A stretch of DNA of 64,000 nucleotides from Prolixibacteraceae bacterium UBA6162 (GCA_002428215.1 DIUI01000095.1:1-64000), one strand, 5' to 3'. Numbered from the stretch's first letter, positions 36,623 to 45,302 are shown. The notes: a model not told the origin generated them from the letters alone. Numbers and translations are program-made.

Positions 36623-37006
36623 ATGAAACCAGATAAACCCAACACACGTGCAATTGGTCGCGCGGCCGAAGAGTTGGCTGTTGCTTTTCTGATGACCAAG
36701 GGATACAGGATTCTAACCACCAATTGGCATTTTGGACATCTTGAAATCGATATTGTTGCTCTAGACCAGAATAATTTGGTGGTCGTTGAAGTTAAATCAC
36801 GCGTTGGAGTTGAATTTGAACACCCCACTGATGCCATTTCGAACCGAAAAATAAAGATGGTAATCGAGGCGGCCGAAGCCTGGATTGTCAGTTCAGGGTG
36901 GACCGGTGATACCCGATTCGACCTGATTACCATAGTTTTTGATGATTTCAGTGCCCGCCGTTACAAATTGGAACATTTTCAGGATGCGTTTAACCCCGAA
37001 GCCTGA
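36623..37006 (+). CDS. YraN-family (UPF0102) nuclease-like protein
   Basis: 127 residues of the endonuclease-like UPF0102 family: IGRAAEELAVAFLMTKGYRI, then the catalytic-core pattern GHLEIDIVALDQNNLVVVEVKSR (Asp and Glu-x-Lys of the PD-(D/E)XK fold). The family has no firmly set role. It begins 12 bases after ldcA. Confidence 0.9.
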   Translation: MKPDKPNTRAIGRAAEELAVAFLMTKGYRILTTNWHFGHLEIDIVALDQNNLVVVEVKSRVGVEFEHPTDAISNRKIKMVIEAAEAWIVSSGWTGDTRFDLITIVFDDFSARRYKLEHFQDAFNPEA

Positions 37007-37065
37007 AAATGTCGCCTGCTGAAACCTAAAGTTCACCGTGGGTCTAAAATTTTAAAAGTTGGAGG

Positions 37066-37422
37066 ATGCATATAGAGGAAGTGCGTTGGTTCTGTTTGTC
37101 TTTCAAAGGAGTATCAGAAGGGTTCCCTTTCGATTCGGAGACTTTGGTATTTAAGGTTATGGGCAAAATGTTCTGTTTAATGGGGCTCGATAATGGAGTC
37201 ATTGCTCTTAAAAATCAACCAGAAAAAGTTGCCCAATTTCTATCAGACTATACCTTTGTGGCTCCGGCTTACCATATGAACAAGAAACACTGGATTCAGG
37301 CAGATATTATGCTTTCCCCTGAACTTTTTCTGAAGCAATGGATTACAGAATCATACGATTTGGTGGTGGCTGGATTAACAGCTGCGCATCGTGAAGAACT
37401 TAACAAAATGGATAGCCAATGA
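37066..37422 (+). CDS. YjbR/MmcQ-family protein
   Basis: 118 residues, family pattern including SFKGVSEGFPFDSETLVFKV and the C-terminal NKKHWIQADI. The YjbR fold is a double-wing DNA-binding-like domain; function uncertain. The stop overlaps the next gene's start by 4 bases (ATGA). Confidence 0.88.
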   Translation: MHIEEVRWFCLSFKGVSEGFPFDSETLVFKVMGKMFCLMGLDNGVIALKNQPEKVAQFLSDYTFVAPAYHMNKKHWIQADIMLSPELFLKQWITESYDLVVAGLTAAHREELNKMDSQ

Positions 37423-37628
37423 CAAATTTCACACTGAAGGAAGAGTACATCGAATTGATCAGATTGCTGAAATATTTGCGATGGAGCGAAACTGGCGGGC
37501 ATGCCAAAATTATGGTTGAGAATGGCGAAGTGAAAGTGAATGGTCAGATTGAGCATCGCAAGCGCGCCAAAATACGGCTTGGCGATACTGTTGAAGTGGA
37601 TGGTAAAAGTATTACGATCTCTGCCTGA
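37419..37628 (+). CDS. Small S4-domain RNA-binding protein (YbcJ type)
   Basis: 69 residues: the S4 fold with RLLKYLRWSETGGHAKIMVE, GEVKVNGQIEHRKRAKIRLGD and EVDG. Small free S4 proteins are thought to bind structured RNA, possibly ribosome-related. It overlaps the yjbR-like stop by 4 bases, so the two are translationally coupled. Confidence 0.88.
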   Translation: MTNFTLKEEYIELIRLLKYLRWSETGGHAKIMVENGEVKVNGQIEHRKRAKIRLGDTVEVDGKSITISA

Positions 37629-37653
37629 CTACATTTCTAAAATCTGCGTGGTT

Positions 37654-37923
37654 TTAAATCTCATGCGATAGCAAACGGATTGTATCTTTCACCGATTCGA
37701 TGTCTTTCATTTGGCTCTCATCTAAATTCAGCTTAAAGATACGTTCCAGAAAAATGGTAAATATTTTTCTGTCGGTTGGATCGAAATGCAAATCGCGGTC
37801 AAGGTCAGCATCGAGGGTAATAAGCGGCTTTCTAACGCCCATCTTTCTCAACGCCCTGTAGAGATTACGCCTTATCTGTTTTTCCTGCTCCGGAACCTCG
37901 TGTATAGAATCCTCCTGGTACAT
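37654..37923 (-). CDS. Acyl-carrier-protein-like protein lacking the carrier serine
   Basis: 89 residues, with a charged N-terminus and a C-terminal half that resembles an acyl carrier protein: DLDRDLHFDPTDRKIF aligned to the ACP D-S-L-D region, then FLERIFKLNLDES and SVKDTIRLL. Where ACP has the phosphopantetheine Ser of DSLD, this reads D-P-T-D, so it probably carries no phosphopantetheine. Such pseudo-ACPs can be regulators or binding partners. It is convergent with the S4 gene and 26 bases away. Function unknown. Confidence 0.6.
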   Translation of the reverse strand: MYQEDSIHEVPEQEKQIRRNLYRALRKMGVRKPLITLDADLDRDLHFDPTDRKIFTIFLERIFKLNLDESQMKDIESVKDTIRLLSHEI

Positions 37924-38275
37924 GGTTGAAAAAACGAATTATATATTCAAATTTACAAAAATAAGCAACACGGAGCTCGTTTTCAGTATATTATCTCATG
38001 CTTGCCTGTCATGGTTCGGAACTTTGGGTAGCTTTAAATCAGGCGACTGATTTTTCATCAAAAACCCGGAGGTCTTATGTCGCTCATTCTTTTTTAACTT
38101 TGCACATAAACTTTTTAGTTTGCAAAAGGTTGGTGTATTTAGCTACAATGTAGCAGTGGAATTGCCAACTCTGGAATTTTTATTTCCCGGAAAGCAATCA
38201 AATGGTTGAATAAGGATTTTTAAACCTTGACTTATATTCTTGAACGGTAAATAATCTATTGAAAAACTGAAGTAT
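37924..38275. other. 352-base intergenic region upstream of the cyclophilin operon
   Basis: Divergent between the ACP-like gene and the first cyclophilin. It contains the -7 box TAACTTTG (38095-38102), which points at the cyclophilins and would give a leader of about 165 bases. No other structure stood out. Confidence 0.5.
38095..38102 (+). promoter_or_regulatory. -7 element for the cyclophilin operon
   Basis: TAACTTTG, followed by CACATAAAC, matches the Bacteroidota -7 consensus. I do not see a TTTG at the usual distance upstream. Confidence 0.4.
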
Positions 38276-39103
38276 ATGTTACGATTAGTTGTAGTTTTTT
38301 GGGCGATTTTGCTCGTTGCTCCTATGGTTTCATGCGGACAGTCAATGCCTCCGGGAGAGGGGAACATTCTACTGATTTCGACCGACCATGGAGATATCCA
38401 GGTTAGGTTGTACGATGAAACACCTCTCCACCGCGACAATATAGTCCGGCTTGCCTCCGAAGGTTTTTACGATGGCCTGATTTTTCACCGGGTGATTAAA
38501 AATTTTATGATTCAAGGGGGTGACCCTGAATCAAGGGACGCTGCTGCCGGGTCAAGAGTGGGGAGTGGCGGACCAGGATACACCGTACCTGCAGAAATTG
38601 TCGCTGGTAAATTTCATAAAAAGGGAGCTCTGGCTTCGGCTCGCTTAGGCGACCAAATGAATCCTGAGCGCAATTCGAGCGGTTCGCAGTTCTATATAGT
38701 GCAAGGTAAGGTTTGGCGGCCCGGAGAACTCGATACTATGGAGATGCAGCGAAATTCAGCGCTAATGCAAACCATTTTCAGAAGTCTGGCAGAAAGCGCA
38801 CAGGCTGAACTTGAACAGTACAGAGCGAATAACGATGAGGCTGGGTTTAATGTTCGGGTGGCTGAGTTACGCGAGTTGACCGAAGCTGCATTCGAATCCT
38901 CTCCACAAAGAATCTCTTTTACAGCCGAACAACGGGAAATCTATACTACTCTGGGGGGATATCCATCGTTAGACAATGCCTATACTGTATTTGGTGAAGT
39001 TATCGACGGATTGGAGGTAATTGACCGTATTGCTGCCATAGAAACGGATGCTGCCGATAGGCCAGTGTCTGATGTGAAAATGAAAATTAAGGTGTTACGT
39101 TAA
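38276..39103 (+). CDS. Cyclophilin-type peptidyl-prolyl isomerase lipoprotein
   Basis: 275 residues. A signal peptide ends in the lipobox VSC (Cys20). Cyclophilin active-site segment LIFHRVIKNFMIQGGD with the Arg, Phe and Gln residues. A roughly 70-residue insert separates SQFYIVQGKVW from YTTLGGYPSLDNAYTVFGEV. Cyclophilins speed proline isomerisation in envelope protein folding. First of three cyclophilin genes on the same strand, followed by the next after 5 bases. Confidence 0.92.
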   Translation: MLRLVVVFWAILLVAPMVSCGQSMPPGEGNILLISTDHGDIQVRLYDETPLHRDNIVRLASEGFYDGLIFHRVIKNFMIQGGDPESRDAAAGSRVGSGGPGYTVPAEIVAGKFHKKGALASARLGDQMNPERNSSGSQFYIVQGKVWRPGELDTMEMQRNSALMQTIFRSLAESAQAELEQYRANNDEAGFNVRVAELRELTEAAFESSPQRISFTAEQREIYTTLGGYPSLDNAYTVFGEVIDGLEVIDRIAAIETDAADRPVSDVKMKIKVLR

Positions 39104-39108
39104 TTGCG

Positions 39109-39912
39109 ATGTTCAGATTCATCTGGTTGTTTTTGCTATTATTACCTCAAATCCCTCTTCAGGGCCAGACACACCGTGTTCTCATTTCAACCTCGGCAGG
39201 CGATATGACTTTTCTGCTATACGACGACACACCAAAGCACCGCGATGCTTTTTTGGAGCTTGCCCGCGAAGGATATTACAATGGAACACTTTTTTATCGG
39301 GTGGTCCAGGATTTTTTAATCCAGGGAGGATCACGTTCCTCGCGCAATGCAGCACCCGGCAGAAGGATTGGTTATGGGGATCCAGACAAAACGGTCGATG
39401 ACGAGATCTTGTCGCACTATTATCATAAAAAGGGAGCACTCTGTGCTCCGCGGCAACCCGATGAAATTAATCCATTCAAGCAGTCGGATATCAGCCAGTT
39501 CTACATAGTAAAGGGAAGGGTATACCGCAGTGGTCAGCTCGACACGCTCGAGATGGCCGTAAATCAGCCCATCATGAAGCGAATCACCGACCGGCTGTTC
39601 ACCGATGAGATTAGAGAAACCCTTTCGCAGCTTCGAAGTGAGCAAAAAGTAGCTGAATTCAGGGCCATTGCTGAGCCATTGCGTCAGACTATTGAAACTG
39701 AATATGCCCTTGAAAGAGGTAAGTTAAACTTCACTGAAGCACAACGCAATGCCTATACCACATTGGGAGGTTATCCCGATCTCGATGGAAAATACACCAT
39801 TTTTGGAGAATGTATTGATGGGTTTGATGTAATCGACCGCATCGCTGCTATGCCTGCCGATGAAAATGACCGACCCTTAAGGGATATTAAGATCGAAGTC
39901 AAAATCTTGTAA
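39109..39912 (+). CDS. Exported cyclophilin-type peptidyl-prolyl isomerase
   Basis: 267 residues with a cleavable signal peptide (FIWLFLLLLPQIPLQGQ). The core LFYRVVQDFLIQGGSRSSRNA keeps Arg and Gln, and the same insert plus YTTLGGYPDLDGKYTIFGEC is present as in the preceding gene. Paralog of both neighbours. The start is 5 bases after the first cyclophilin stop; the stop is followed after one base by the next start. No lipobox, so it may be periplasmic and soluble while its neighbours are lipid-anchored. Confidence 0.92.
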   Translation: MFRFIWLFLLLLPQIPLQGQTHRVLISTSAGDMTFLLYDDTPKHRDAFLELAREGYYNGTLFYRVVQDFLIQGGSRSSRNAAPGRRIGYGDPDKTVDDEILSHYYHKKGALCAPRQPDEINPFKQSDISQFYIVKGRVYRSGQLDTLEMAVNQPIMKRITDRLFTDEIRETLSQLRSEQKVAEFRAIAEPLRQTIETEYALERGKLNFTEAQRNAYTTLGGYPDLDGKYTIFGECIDGFDVIDRIAAMPADENDRPLRDIKIEVKIL

Positions 39913-39913
39913 T

Positions 39914-41269
39914 ATGCAGAAAGAGGCTATTATTTGCCGACAGTTGTTTCGCTGGGTTTTACCTGCACTTCTCCTGATGATGTTTGTGCAGTGTGGTCAA
40001 CGTACGACTAGCGACAGTAATTCTCAGGAAGCCAGTCGGTTGCAAGAAGAGGAAGATGAGGCTGCAAAATGGGCGGCCGTTTTGTCGTCGGTAGTAACCA
40101 TTCACACTTTCGATGACAATCGGATTCTGGAGATTGGTCAAGGCTTTTTTGTTGACAGCCAGCTGGTGGTTGCGCGGTTGTCGCTCTTTCAGACGGCCAA
40201 TCGTGCGGTTGTCAAACCCCATAGCGGATCGGACGAATATGCGGTGTTGGGATATGTTGCCCTCGATAGGATAAGCGACCTTATTTTGTTAAAGATTGAG
40301 GGCTATGTTGCAGAGCCACTCCACCTGAACAACGACTCCATCGCTCTGAGTTCGAGAACCTACATAGTCTCCCGCCCCACGGATGCCAACATTCAACTGC
40401 GTACGGGAAAGGTTGAGCAATTTTCCAGTGTAAATGGTTTGCCTGTCTATCAGGTTTCCAATCAGCTTCATCAGAGTGGATCAGGTCAGCCCATTTTTTT
40501 GAACAACCGACAGGTTTTAGGATTGGCCTTCACCGATGTGGTAAATTACCGCCAGCAGACATTGGCCTTGCCGGCGACCCTGATCGTTTCATTGTTGGAT
40601 AAAAAAGGTGATCGACTGCGCCCTCTGAGCAATACACGCAGCGGAGGCGATCTGGAGCAGGGGAGTGCCAATAGTCGGATAAAAGGCATTCGCATTGAAA
40701 CAGACTTCGGGGACATCGAAATCAGGCTTTTCAATGAGGTGCCCGACTACCGTGATAATTTTATTCGACTGACGGAGGAGGGCTATTTCGATGGACTATT
40801 GGTGCATAGGGTTATTTCCGGATTTGGGATTCAAAGTGGAGCTGCGGATACCCGTTATGCTGGTTCTGATGATGTTGTAGGCTGGAAGGGACCCGGTTAT
40901 ACCCTGCCCGCCCATATTCTAGAAAATAAGTTTCACCGAAGAGGCATGGTCGGATCGCCCAGAAAACCCGACCGCGACAATACGCGACGAAGGTCCGATG
41001 GCTCACAATATTACATTGTAACCGGCAGGCGATATACCCAAAAGGAGCTCGATGAGATTGAGAAAGAGAATGGGTTTCGTTTTTCGCCTGTTCAGCGTGA
41101 GGTATACACTTCTGTGGGTGGTGCCCCCCATCTGGATGGAAGCTACACGCTGTTTGGTGAGGTTGTTTCGGGATTGGAAATTGCCGACAAAATAGCTAAG
41201 GTTGAGGTTGGCAGAGAGTTTCGTCCGGTTAATGATATCCGGGTTAAGCGGGTCGTTGTTATTCGCTGA
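39914..41269 (+). CDS. Degenerate trypsin-like domain fused to a cyclophilin, lipoprotein
   Basis: 451 residues. A signal peptide ends in FVQC (Cys27), so the protein is probably lipid-anchored. Residues about 55-235 resemble an HtrA-like protease half: GQGFFVDSQLVVARLS replaces the usual G.GFi...ilTn.HV, so the catalytic His is missing; DRISDLILLKI fits the Asp region; SGSGQPIF fits the Ser region GNSGGPLF with Ser kept. Residues about 255-450 are a cyclophilin with VHRVISGFGIQSGA, whose active site is weaker (the Gly-Gly of QGG is lost). It is therefore a probable pseudoprotease. It ends a three-gene cyclophilin operon, suggesting envelope folding and quality control. Confidence 0.75.
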   Translation: MQKEAIICRQLFRWVLPALLLMMFVQCGQRTTSDSNSQEASRLQEEEDEAAKWAAVLSSVVTIHTFDDNRILEIGQGFFVDSQLVVARLSLFQTANRAVVKPHSGSDEYAVLGYVALDRISDLILLKIEGYVAEPLHLNNDSIALSSRTYIVSRPTDANIQLRTGKVEQFSSVNGLPVYQVSNQLHQSGSGQPIFLNNRQVLGLAFTDVVNYRQQTLALPATLIVSLLDKKGDRLRPLSNTRSGGDLEQGSANSRIKGIRIETDFGDIEIRLFNEVPDYRDNFIRLTEEGYFDGLLVHRVISGFGIQSGAADTRYAGSDDVVGWKGPGYTLPAHILENKFHRRGMVGSPRKPDRDNTRRRSDGSQYYIVTGRRYTQKELDEIEKENGFRFSPVQREVYTSVGGAPHLDGSYTLFGEVVSGLEIADKIAKVEVGREFRPVNDIRVKRVVVIR

Positions 41270-41299
41270 AGATCTTCATCTTCGACGTGAATGTCATCA

Positions 41300-42019
41300 T
41301 CAGAAATCAGCCACTGCAAGGGTGGCAATATCAACCGATGCTGCTCCGGCCTTTAAGAGCGTGTTAACAGCAGCTTCCAGTGTGGCGCCTGTCGTAACTA
41401 CATCATCCACCAGTAATACTTTTTTATCTGTAACGCTATCGCGATCCTCAACTAGAAAAATATCAGCCACATTTTGCCACCTTTCATAACGATTTTTTCG
41501 GGTTTGGGTGCCAGTCTTAACACTTCTGGTCAAAGGTTCTTTCAGCATCGGAATTTGCAACGCTTCTGAAAGACCCAGGGCGATATATTCACTTTGATTA
41601 AACCCTCTGACACGCATGCGTGAGCGATGCAGCGGTATTGGTAAAATAATGTCGTTGCCGGCAAATGGTGAGCCAATCAGATCCATCCCAAATTGATATC
41701 CCAGCACCCTGCCAACCTCCCGGTAGCCTTTATATTTAAGGAAATGGATAAGTTGCTGATACTGGCTTCCCTTTCGAAACAATAACCAGGCGGTGGCACG
41801 ATTTACACTGGCTCTACCCCAAAACAATTGGGCAACCTTGTTGTCTGCATCTGAATGATAGTTGGTTCTCGGCAGGTCGTGCCAGCAATGCAGGCAAAGG
41901 AATTGCTCCACATCGATAAGTTTCCGACCACAAGGGATGCATAAACGGGGAAAGAATAGCTCAGTTAAAGCGAAAAATGCACTATATGTAGCTGAATTCC
42001 ATGATGGGATGAGGGTCAT
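41300..42019 (-). CDS. comF: ComF-family phosphoribosyltransferase-like protein
   Basis: 239 residues. A zinc-finger-like CIPCG...CLHCW pair opens the protein, then a PRTase domain with VLLVDDVVTTGATLEAA (PRPP-binding loop). Related proteins are needed for DNA uptake in competent bacteria, but the family is widespread and the role is unclear. It is convergent with the trypsin-cyclophilin gene. Confidence 0.9.
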   Translation of the reverse strand: MTLIPSWNSATYSAFFALTELFFPRLCIPCGRKLIDVEQFLCLHCWHDLPRTNYHSDADNKVAQLFWGRASVNRATAWLLFRKGSQYQQLIHFLKYKGYREVGRVLGYQFGMDLIGSPFAGNDIILPIPLHRSRMRVRGFNQSEYIALGLSEALQIPMLKEPLTRSVKTGTQTRKNRYERWQNVADIFLVEDRDSVTDKKVLLVDDVVTTGATLEAAVNTLLKAGAASVDIATLAVADF

Positions 42020-42329
42020 AGTCAGGTTTGAGGATCACCAATATTGGTCTTTTCTGTTTCCCGCTTATTACACAAACCAAGCGAATTTATCGACAAATTT
42101 AACAGCAGTACTAAAGTGTGCCTAAGTTGATAAAATCTATTTAGTTAATAAATTTTGGGCCAACATTCCCTGCCATATTTACCCCAGTTGCGTGTTGAAT
42201 TTCTACATCAATAAAATCTTTCTAAATAAGCATCAAAGTTTTGTCATACAAAGGCCTAATCCAATAATTTGCTAATTTTGAGATTTTGTCAGGCCTTCGA
42301 GTTGTAATCTACCTGTATTCCACTTCTTT
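42020..42329. other. 310-base intergenic region, comF/tetraheme gene
   Basis: Divergent between comF and the tetraheme-SUMF1 gene. TAATTTTG at 42273-42280 fits a -7 box for the plus-strand gene, though no well-placed -33 element is seen. Nothing else was recognised. Confidence 0.4.
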
Positions 42330-43853
42330 ATGTTTCAAAATATCTTGCAATTCTTTAAAAAGCGCATACTCTTGCTGCTTTTCTTTACGTTTGGAGCAGG
42401 CATTGTTTTCGCCATTTACTCTAACAAAGCCATTGAGGCTACCAGTACCAACGAATTTTGCGCTTCCTGCCATGTACATCCCCATGTTTTTGAATCATGG
42501 AAGCTATCGGTGCATTACGATACGCGCAGCGGAATGCAGGTAGCTTGTGTTGATTGTCATTTGCCGCCCAAGGGCGAGGGTTATATGAGAGAGAAGATTC
42601 GCTTGGGGGCCAAAGATATATATGGATTTTTGTTTAAAGATAGTGCTGATTTTAACTGGGAGGGTAAACGTTCCGTCGAGGTAGCACAGCATTTTACCTA
42701 CCAGGCATCATGCGTAAGCTGTCATTCAAATCTCTTCCCCAGAACCTTGTCAAAGGATGGTATGGAGGCCCACCTCTATTATTCAATGAACGAAAAGCAG
42801 CTGCTATGCCTGAATTGTCATATCGATGTAGGCCATTACGACCCAAACCGGGTTAAGTCGACCAATCTTGATTTTGGCAGGGTAAGCAGTATATCGATTG
42901 AGCGTTATACTGAGCCCGTTGAGGTTAATAGCCATGAAAACTTTACAGAGACCATTCCCAACACCACGGTTTCGTTTAATATGATTGCTATCCCGGGAGG
43001 AACCTTTTCGATGGGAAGCCAGGAGAGTGAACCAATGAGGCGTGCGGACGAGGGTCCTGTCCGTCAGATAACGGTCAGCCCGTTTTTCATGGCTGAGGTT
43101 GAGGTTACATGGAGCGAATTTTTGGCATTTTATGCTGCAACTGCCGGTGAAGGCAGATCTACTGATACAGAGGGAGCCCGGAAGACTCTGGAAGTCGATG
43201 CCATCTCGGGTCCTACGCCTCCTTATGGACAGCCCGATCAGAATTGGGGAATGGGAACCCGGCCGGCAATTACCATGAGTTACCATGCTGCTGAAACCTA
43301 TACCCGCTGGTTGTCGCAAATTACAGGTAAAACCTACCGTTTGCCTACCGAAGCCGAATGGGAATATGCAGCCAGAGGTGGTACAAATTCTCCCTACTTT
43401 TTTGATGGAAATCCCAAGGATTTTGGATCCGGAGGCTTATTCCGTAAGCGCAATACTACTATCGACAACTATGTGGTTTATGGCGAAAACAGCCTGGCCC
43501 GCACACAGCCACCCGATAAGGTTGAAGCGAATCCTTTTGGTTTGAAGAATATGCTGGGTAATGCTGCCGAGTATGTATCCGACTGGTATGCCGAAGATGC
43601 CTACAGTAGGTTAACCGATGGTGCCAAAGATCCCAAAGGACCCGAATCCGGCAGCGAGCGCGTAGTCAGAGGCGGCTATTTCAGAAGCGATGCAGGTAGT
43701 ATTCGCAGTGCGGCACGTGACTTTACCCGCACTCAGGATTGGTTGCGATCCGATCCACAGATGCCAAAGAGTATTTGGTGGTTGTCTGACTGCAATTATA
43801 TTACCTTTAGGGTGGTATGTGAATTTGATGAGAATACAGGAAATGTACCTTGA
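42330..43853 (+). CDS. Tetraheme NapC/NrfH-type cytochrome fused to a SUMF1 (formylglycine-enzyme-like) domain
   Basis: 507 residues. One N-terminal TM anchor (RILLLLFFTFGAGIVFAIY) precedes four CXXCH heme sites at Cys44, Cys73, Cys128 and Cys160 (CASCH, CVDCH, CVSCH, CLNCH). This matches NapC/NirT/NrfH quinol dehydrogenases, which take electrons from membrane quinols. Residues about 210-507 are a SUMF1 domain: IPGGTFSMGS, RLPTEAEWEYAARGG, then RVVRGGYF...IRSAARDF. The paired catalytic Cys of true formylglycine enzymes are not in place (AGSIRSAARD instead), so it may bind rather than oxidise. The Gfo/Idh gene begins 25 bases later. The pairing suggests a membrane-anchored electron route to an exported redox partner. 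Confidence 0.88.
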   Translation: MFQNILQFFKKRILLLLFFTFGAGIVFAIYSNKAIEATSTNEFCASCHVHPHVFESWKLSVHYDTRSGMQVACVDCHLPPKGEGYMREKIRLGAKDIYGFLFKDSADFNWEGKRSVEVAQHFTYQASCVSCHSNLFPRTLSKDGMEAHLYYSMNEKQLLCLNCHIDVGHYDPNRVKSTNLDFGRVSSISIERYTEPVEVNSHENFTETIPNTTVSFNMIAIPGGTFSMGSQESEPMRRADEGPVRQITVSPFFMAEVEVTWSEFLAFYAATAGEGRSTDTEGARKTLEVDAISGPTPPYGQPDQNWGMGTRPAITMSYHAAETYTRWLSQITGKTYRLPTEAEWEYAARGGTNSPYFFDGNPKDFGSGGLFRKRNTTIDNYVVYGENSLARTQPPDKVEANPFGLKNMLGNAAEYVSDWYAEDAYSRLTDGAKDPKGPESGSERVVRGGYFRSDAGSIRSAARDFTRTQDWLRSDPQMPKSIWWLSDCNYITFRVVCEFDENTGNVP

Positions 43854-43878
43854 TTGATAACCAAATAGTAAACTGATT

Positions 43879-45246
43879 ATGAGTGAAACAAACTTTTCGA
43901 GAAGAAAATTCCTGACCGGTGCTGCTGCCATAGGAGCTGTCGGTGCCGTTGGGTTTGGCCCATTGGCTTCGTGTTCACCAGGAGGAGGTTCGGCAGACCG
44001 GGGAAGTTTTAAAAAGCTTACCGATCTTAATTTGCCACCCATGCTTGAATTGGCCCCCGATGGTCGTCCGCTTAAAGCCGGAATCATTGGTTGTGGTGGG
44101 CGAGGCACAGGCGCTGCACTGAACTGGCTTTCTGCCGGTCCAAATCTAACGATTACTGCCCTTGGCGATGTTTTCCAAGACCGGGTTGACTCTTGCAAGG
44201 CCAGAATTTTGAAAGATTTCAATGTTGAAGTGCCGGAAGAAAACTGTTTTGTTGGCTTCGACAACTACGAAAAGGTTATTGCATCTGATGTTGACGTTGT
44301 TATTCTCTGTACTCCACCCGTATTTCGCCCCGACCATTTTGAGGCAGCCGTTAATGCCAGGAAGCATGTATTTATGGAAAAACCGGTTGCGGTAGATCCT
44401 CAGGGCGTGCGCCGTATAATGGCCTCTGCCAAGGTGGCCGATGGATTGGGCCTCAAGGTAGTGACAGGAACACAAAGGCGTCACCAAGCCGATTATATTG
44501 ATATTTACAAGCAGGTAGCGACCGGTGCTATTGGCGAAATAATTGGAGCCAATGCATACTGGAATCAGTCGCAGCTCTGGTATCGGAATCCTCAGGCCGA
44601 ATGGTCAGAAATGGAGTATATGATCCGCGACTGGGTTAACTGGCTCTGGGTATCGGGCGATCACATTGTCGAACAACATATTCATAACATTGATGTAGTT
44701 AACTGGTTTACTGGCACCCATCCTGTTAAAGCTGTTGGTTTTGGCTCAAGACAACGGAGGGTTACCGGCGATCAGTTCGATAACTTCTCGGTCGATTTTG
44801 TATACGACAATGGTATGCATATGCATAGTATGTGCCGCCAGATGAACGGAACGGTTACCAATGTAAGCGAATGGATAAGAGGTACCCGTGGCCAGACCAA
44901 CTGTCAGAATGCTATCTACGACCTCTCAATGAATCCTGTATACAACTTTCAGTATCCCCTAAATGAGGCTGGAGAACCCACCCGTTCGGTGAAAGTTGAT
45001 CCCTACGTTCAGGAGCATATCAACCTGGTAACCTGTATCCGGCAAAACATTCCGTTTAACGAGGCCGAGGCTACTGCCATATCCAATATGATAGCCATTA
45101 TGGGAAGGGCCTCTGCCTATACCGGAAAAGAAGTTACCTTCGAGGAGATGATGAATTCCGATATGAAACTTGGGCCTGATATCTATATTATGGGCAAGGT
45201 AGGAATTGTGGATAAAGCCACGGTTCCTGTACCCGGGACGGTGTAG
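43879..45246 (+). CDS. Tat-exported Gfo/Idh/MocA-family oxidoreductase, probable lipoprotein
   Basis: 455 residues. The N-terminus has SRRKFLTG, a Tat motif (Arg8-Arg9), a hydrophobic Gly/Ala core and a possible lipobox LASC (Cys32). The mature protein has the NAD(P)-binding GIIGCGGRGTGAAL near 75, the EKPVAVD motif and a His-containing DHIVEQHIHNIDVVNW near 272. Such enzymes oxidise or reduce sugars and inositols; those exported by Tat keep a tightly bound NADP, as in glucose-fructose oxidoreductase. It is paired with the tetraheme-SUMF1 gene 25 bases upstream and ends before a strong hairpin at 45279. The substrate is unknown. Confidence 0.9.
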   Translation: MSETNFSRRKFLTGAAAIGAVGAVGFGPLASCSPGGGSADRGSFKKLTDLNLPPMLELAPDGRPLKAGIIGCGGRGTGAALNWLSAGPNLTITALGDVFQDRVDSCKARILKDFNVEVPEENCFVGFDNYEKVIASDVDVVILCTPPVFRPDHFEAAVNARKHVFMEKPVAVDPQGVRRIMASAKVADGLGLKVVTGTQRRHQADYIDIYKQVATGAIGEIIGANAYWNQSQLWYRNPQAEWSEMEYMIRDWVNWLWVSGDHIVEQHIHNIDVVNWFTGTHPVKAVGFGSRQRRVTGDQFDNFSVDFVYDNGMHMHSMCRQMNGTVTNVSEWIRGTRGQTNCQNAIYDLSMNPVYNFQYPLNEAGEPTRSVKVDPYVQEHINLVTCIRQNIPFNEAEATAISNMIAIMGRASAYTGKEVTFEEMMNSDMKLGPDIYIMGKVGIVDKATVPVPGTV

Positions 45247-45278
45247 CAACCCGGTAACCCGTGCATAAACTTATTGCT

Positions 45279-45302
45279 GGCCGGTTGCATTTGCAACCGG
45301 CC
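45279..45302 (+). terminator. Hairpin after the Gfo/Idh gene
   Basis: GGCCGGTTGCA and its exact complement are separated by TT. The stem is 10-11 bp and GC-rich, but no T run follows, so termination strength is uncertain. It closes the tetraheme-SUMF1/Gfo-Idh unit. Confidence 0.55.

Noticed and set aside
42804..43319. 171-residue minus-strand ORF over the tetraheme-SUMF1 gene
   Set aside because: Antisense to heme site 4 and the SUMF1 start; no independent evidence.
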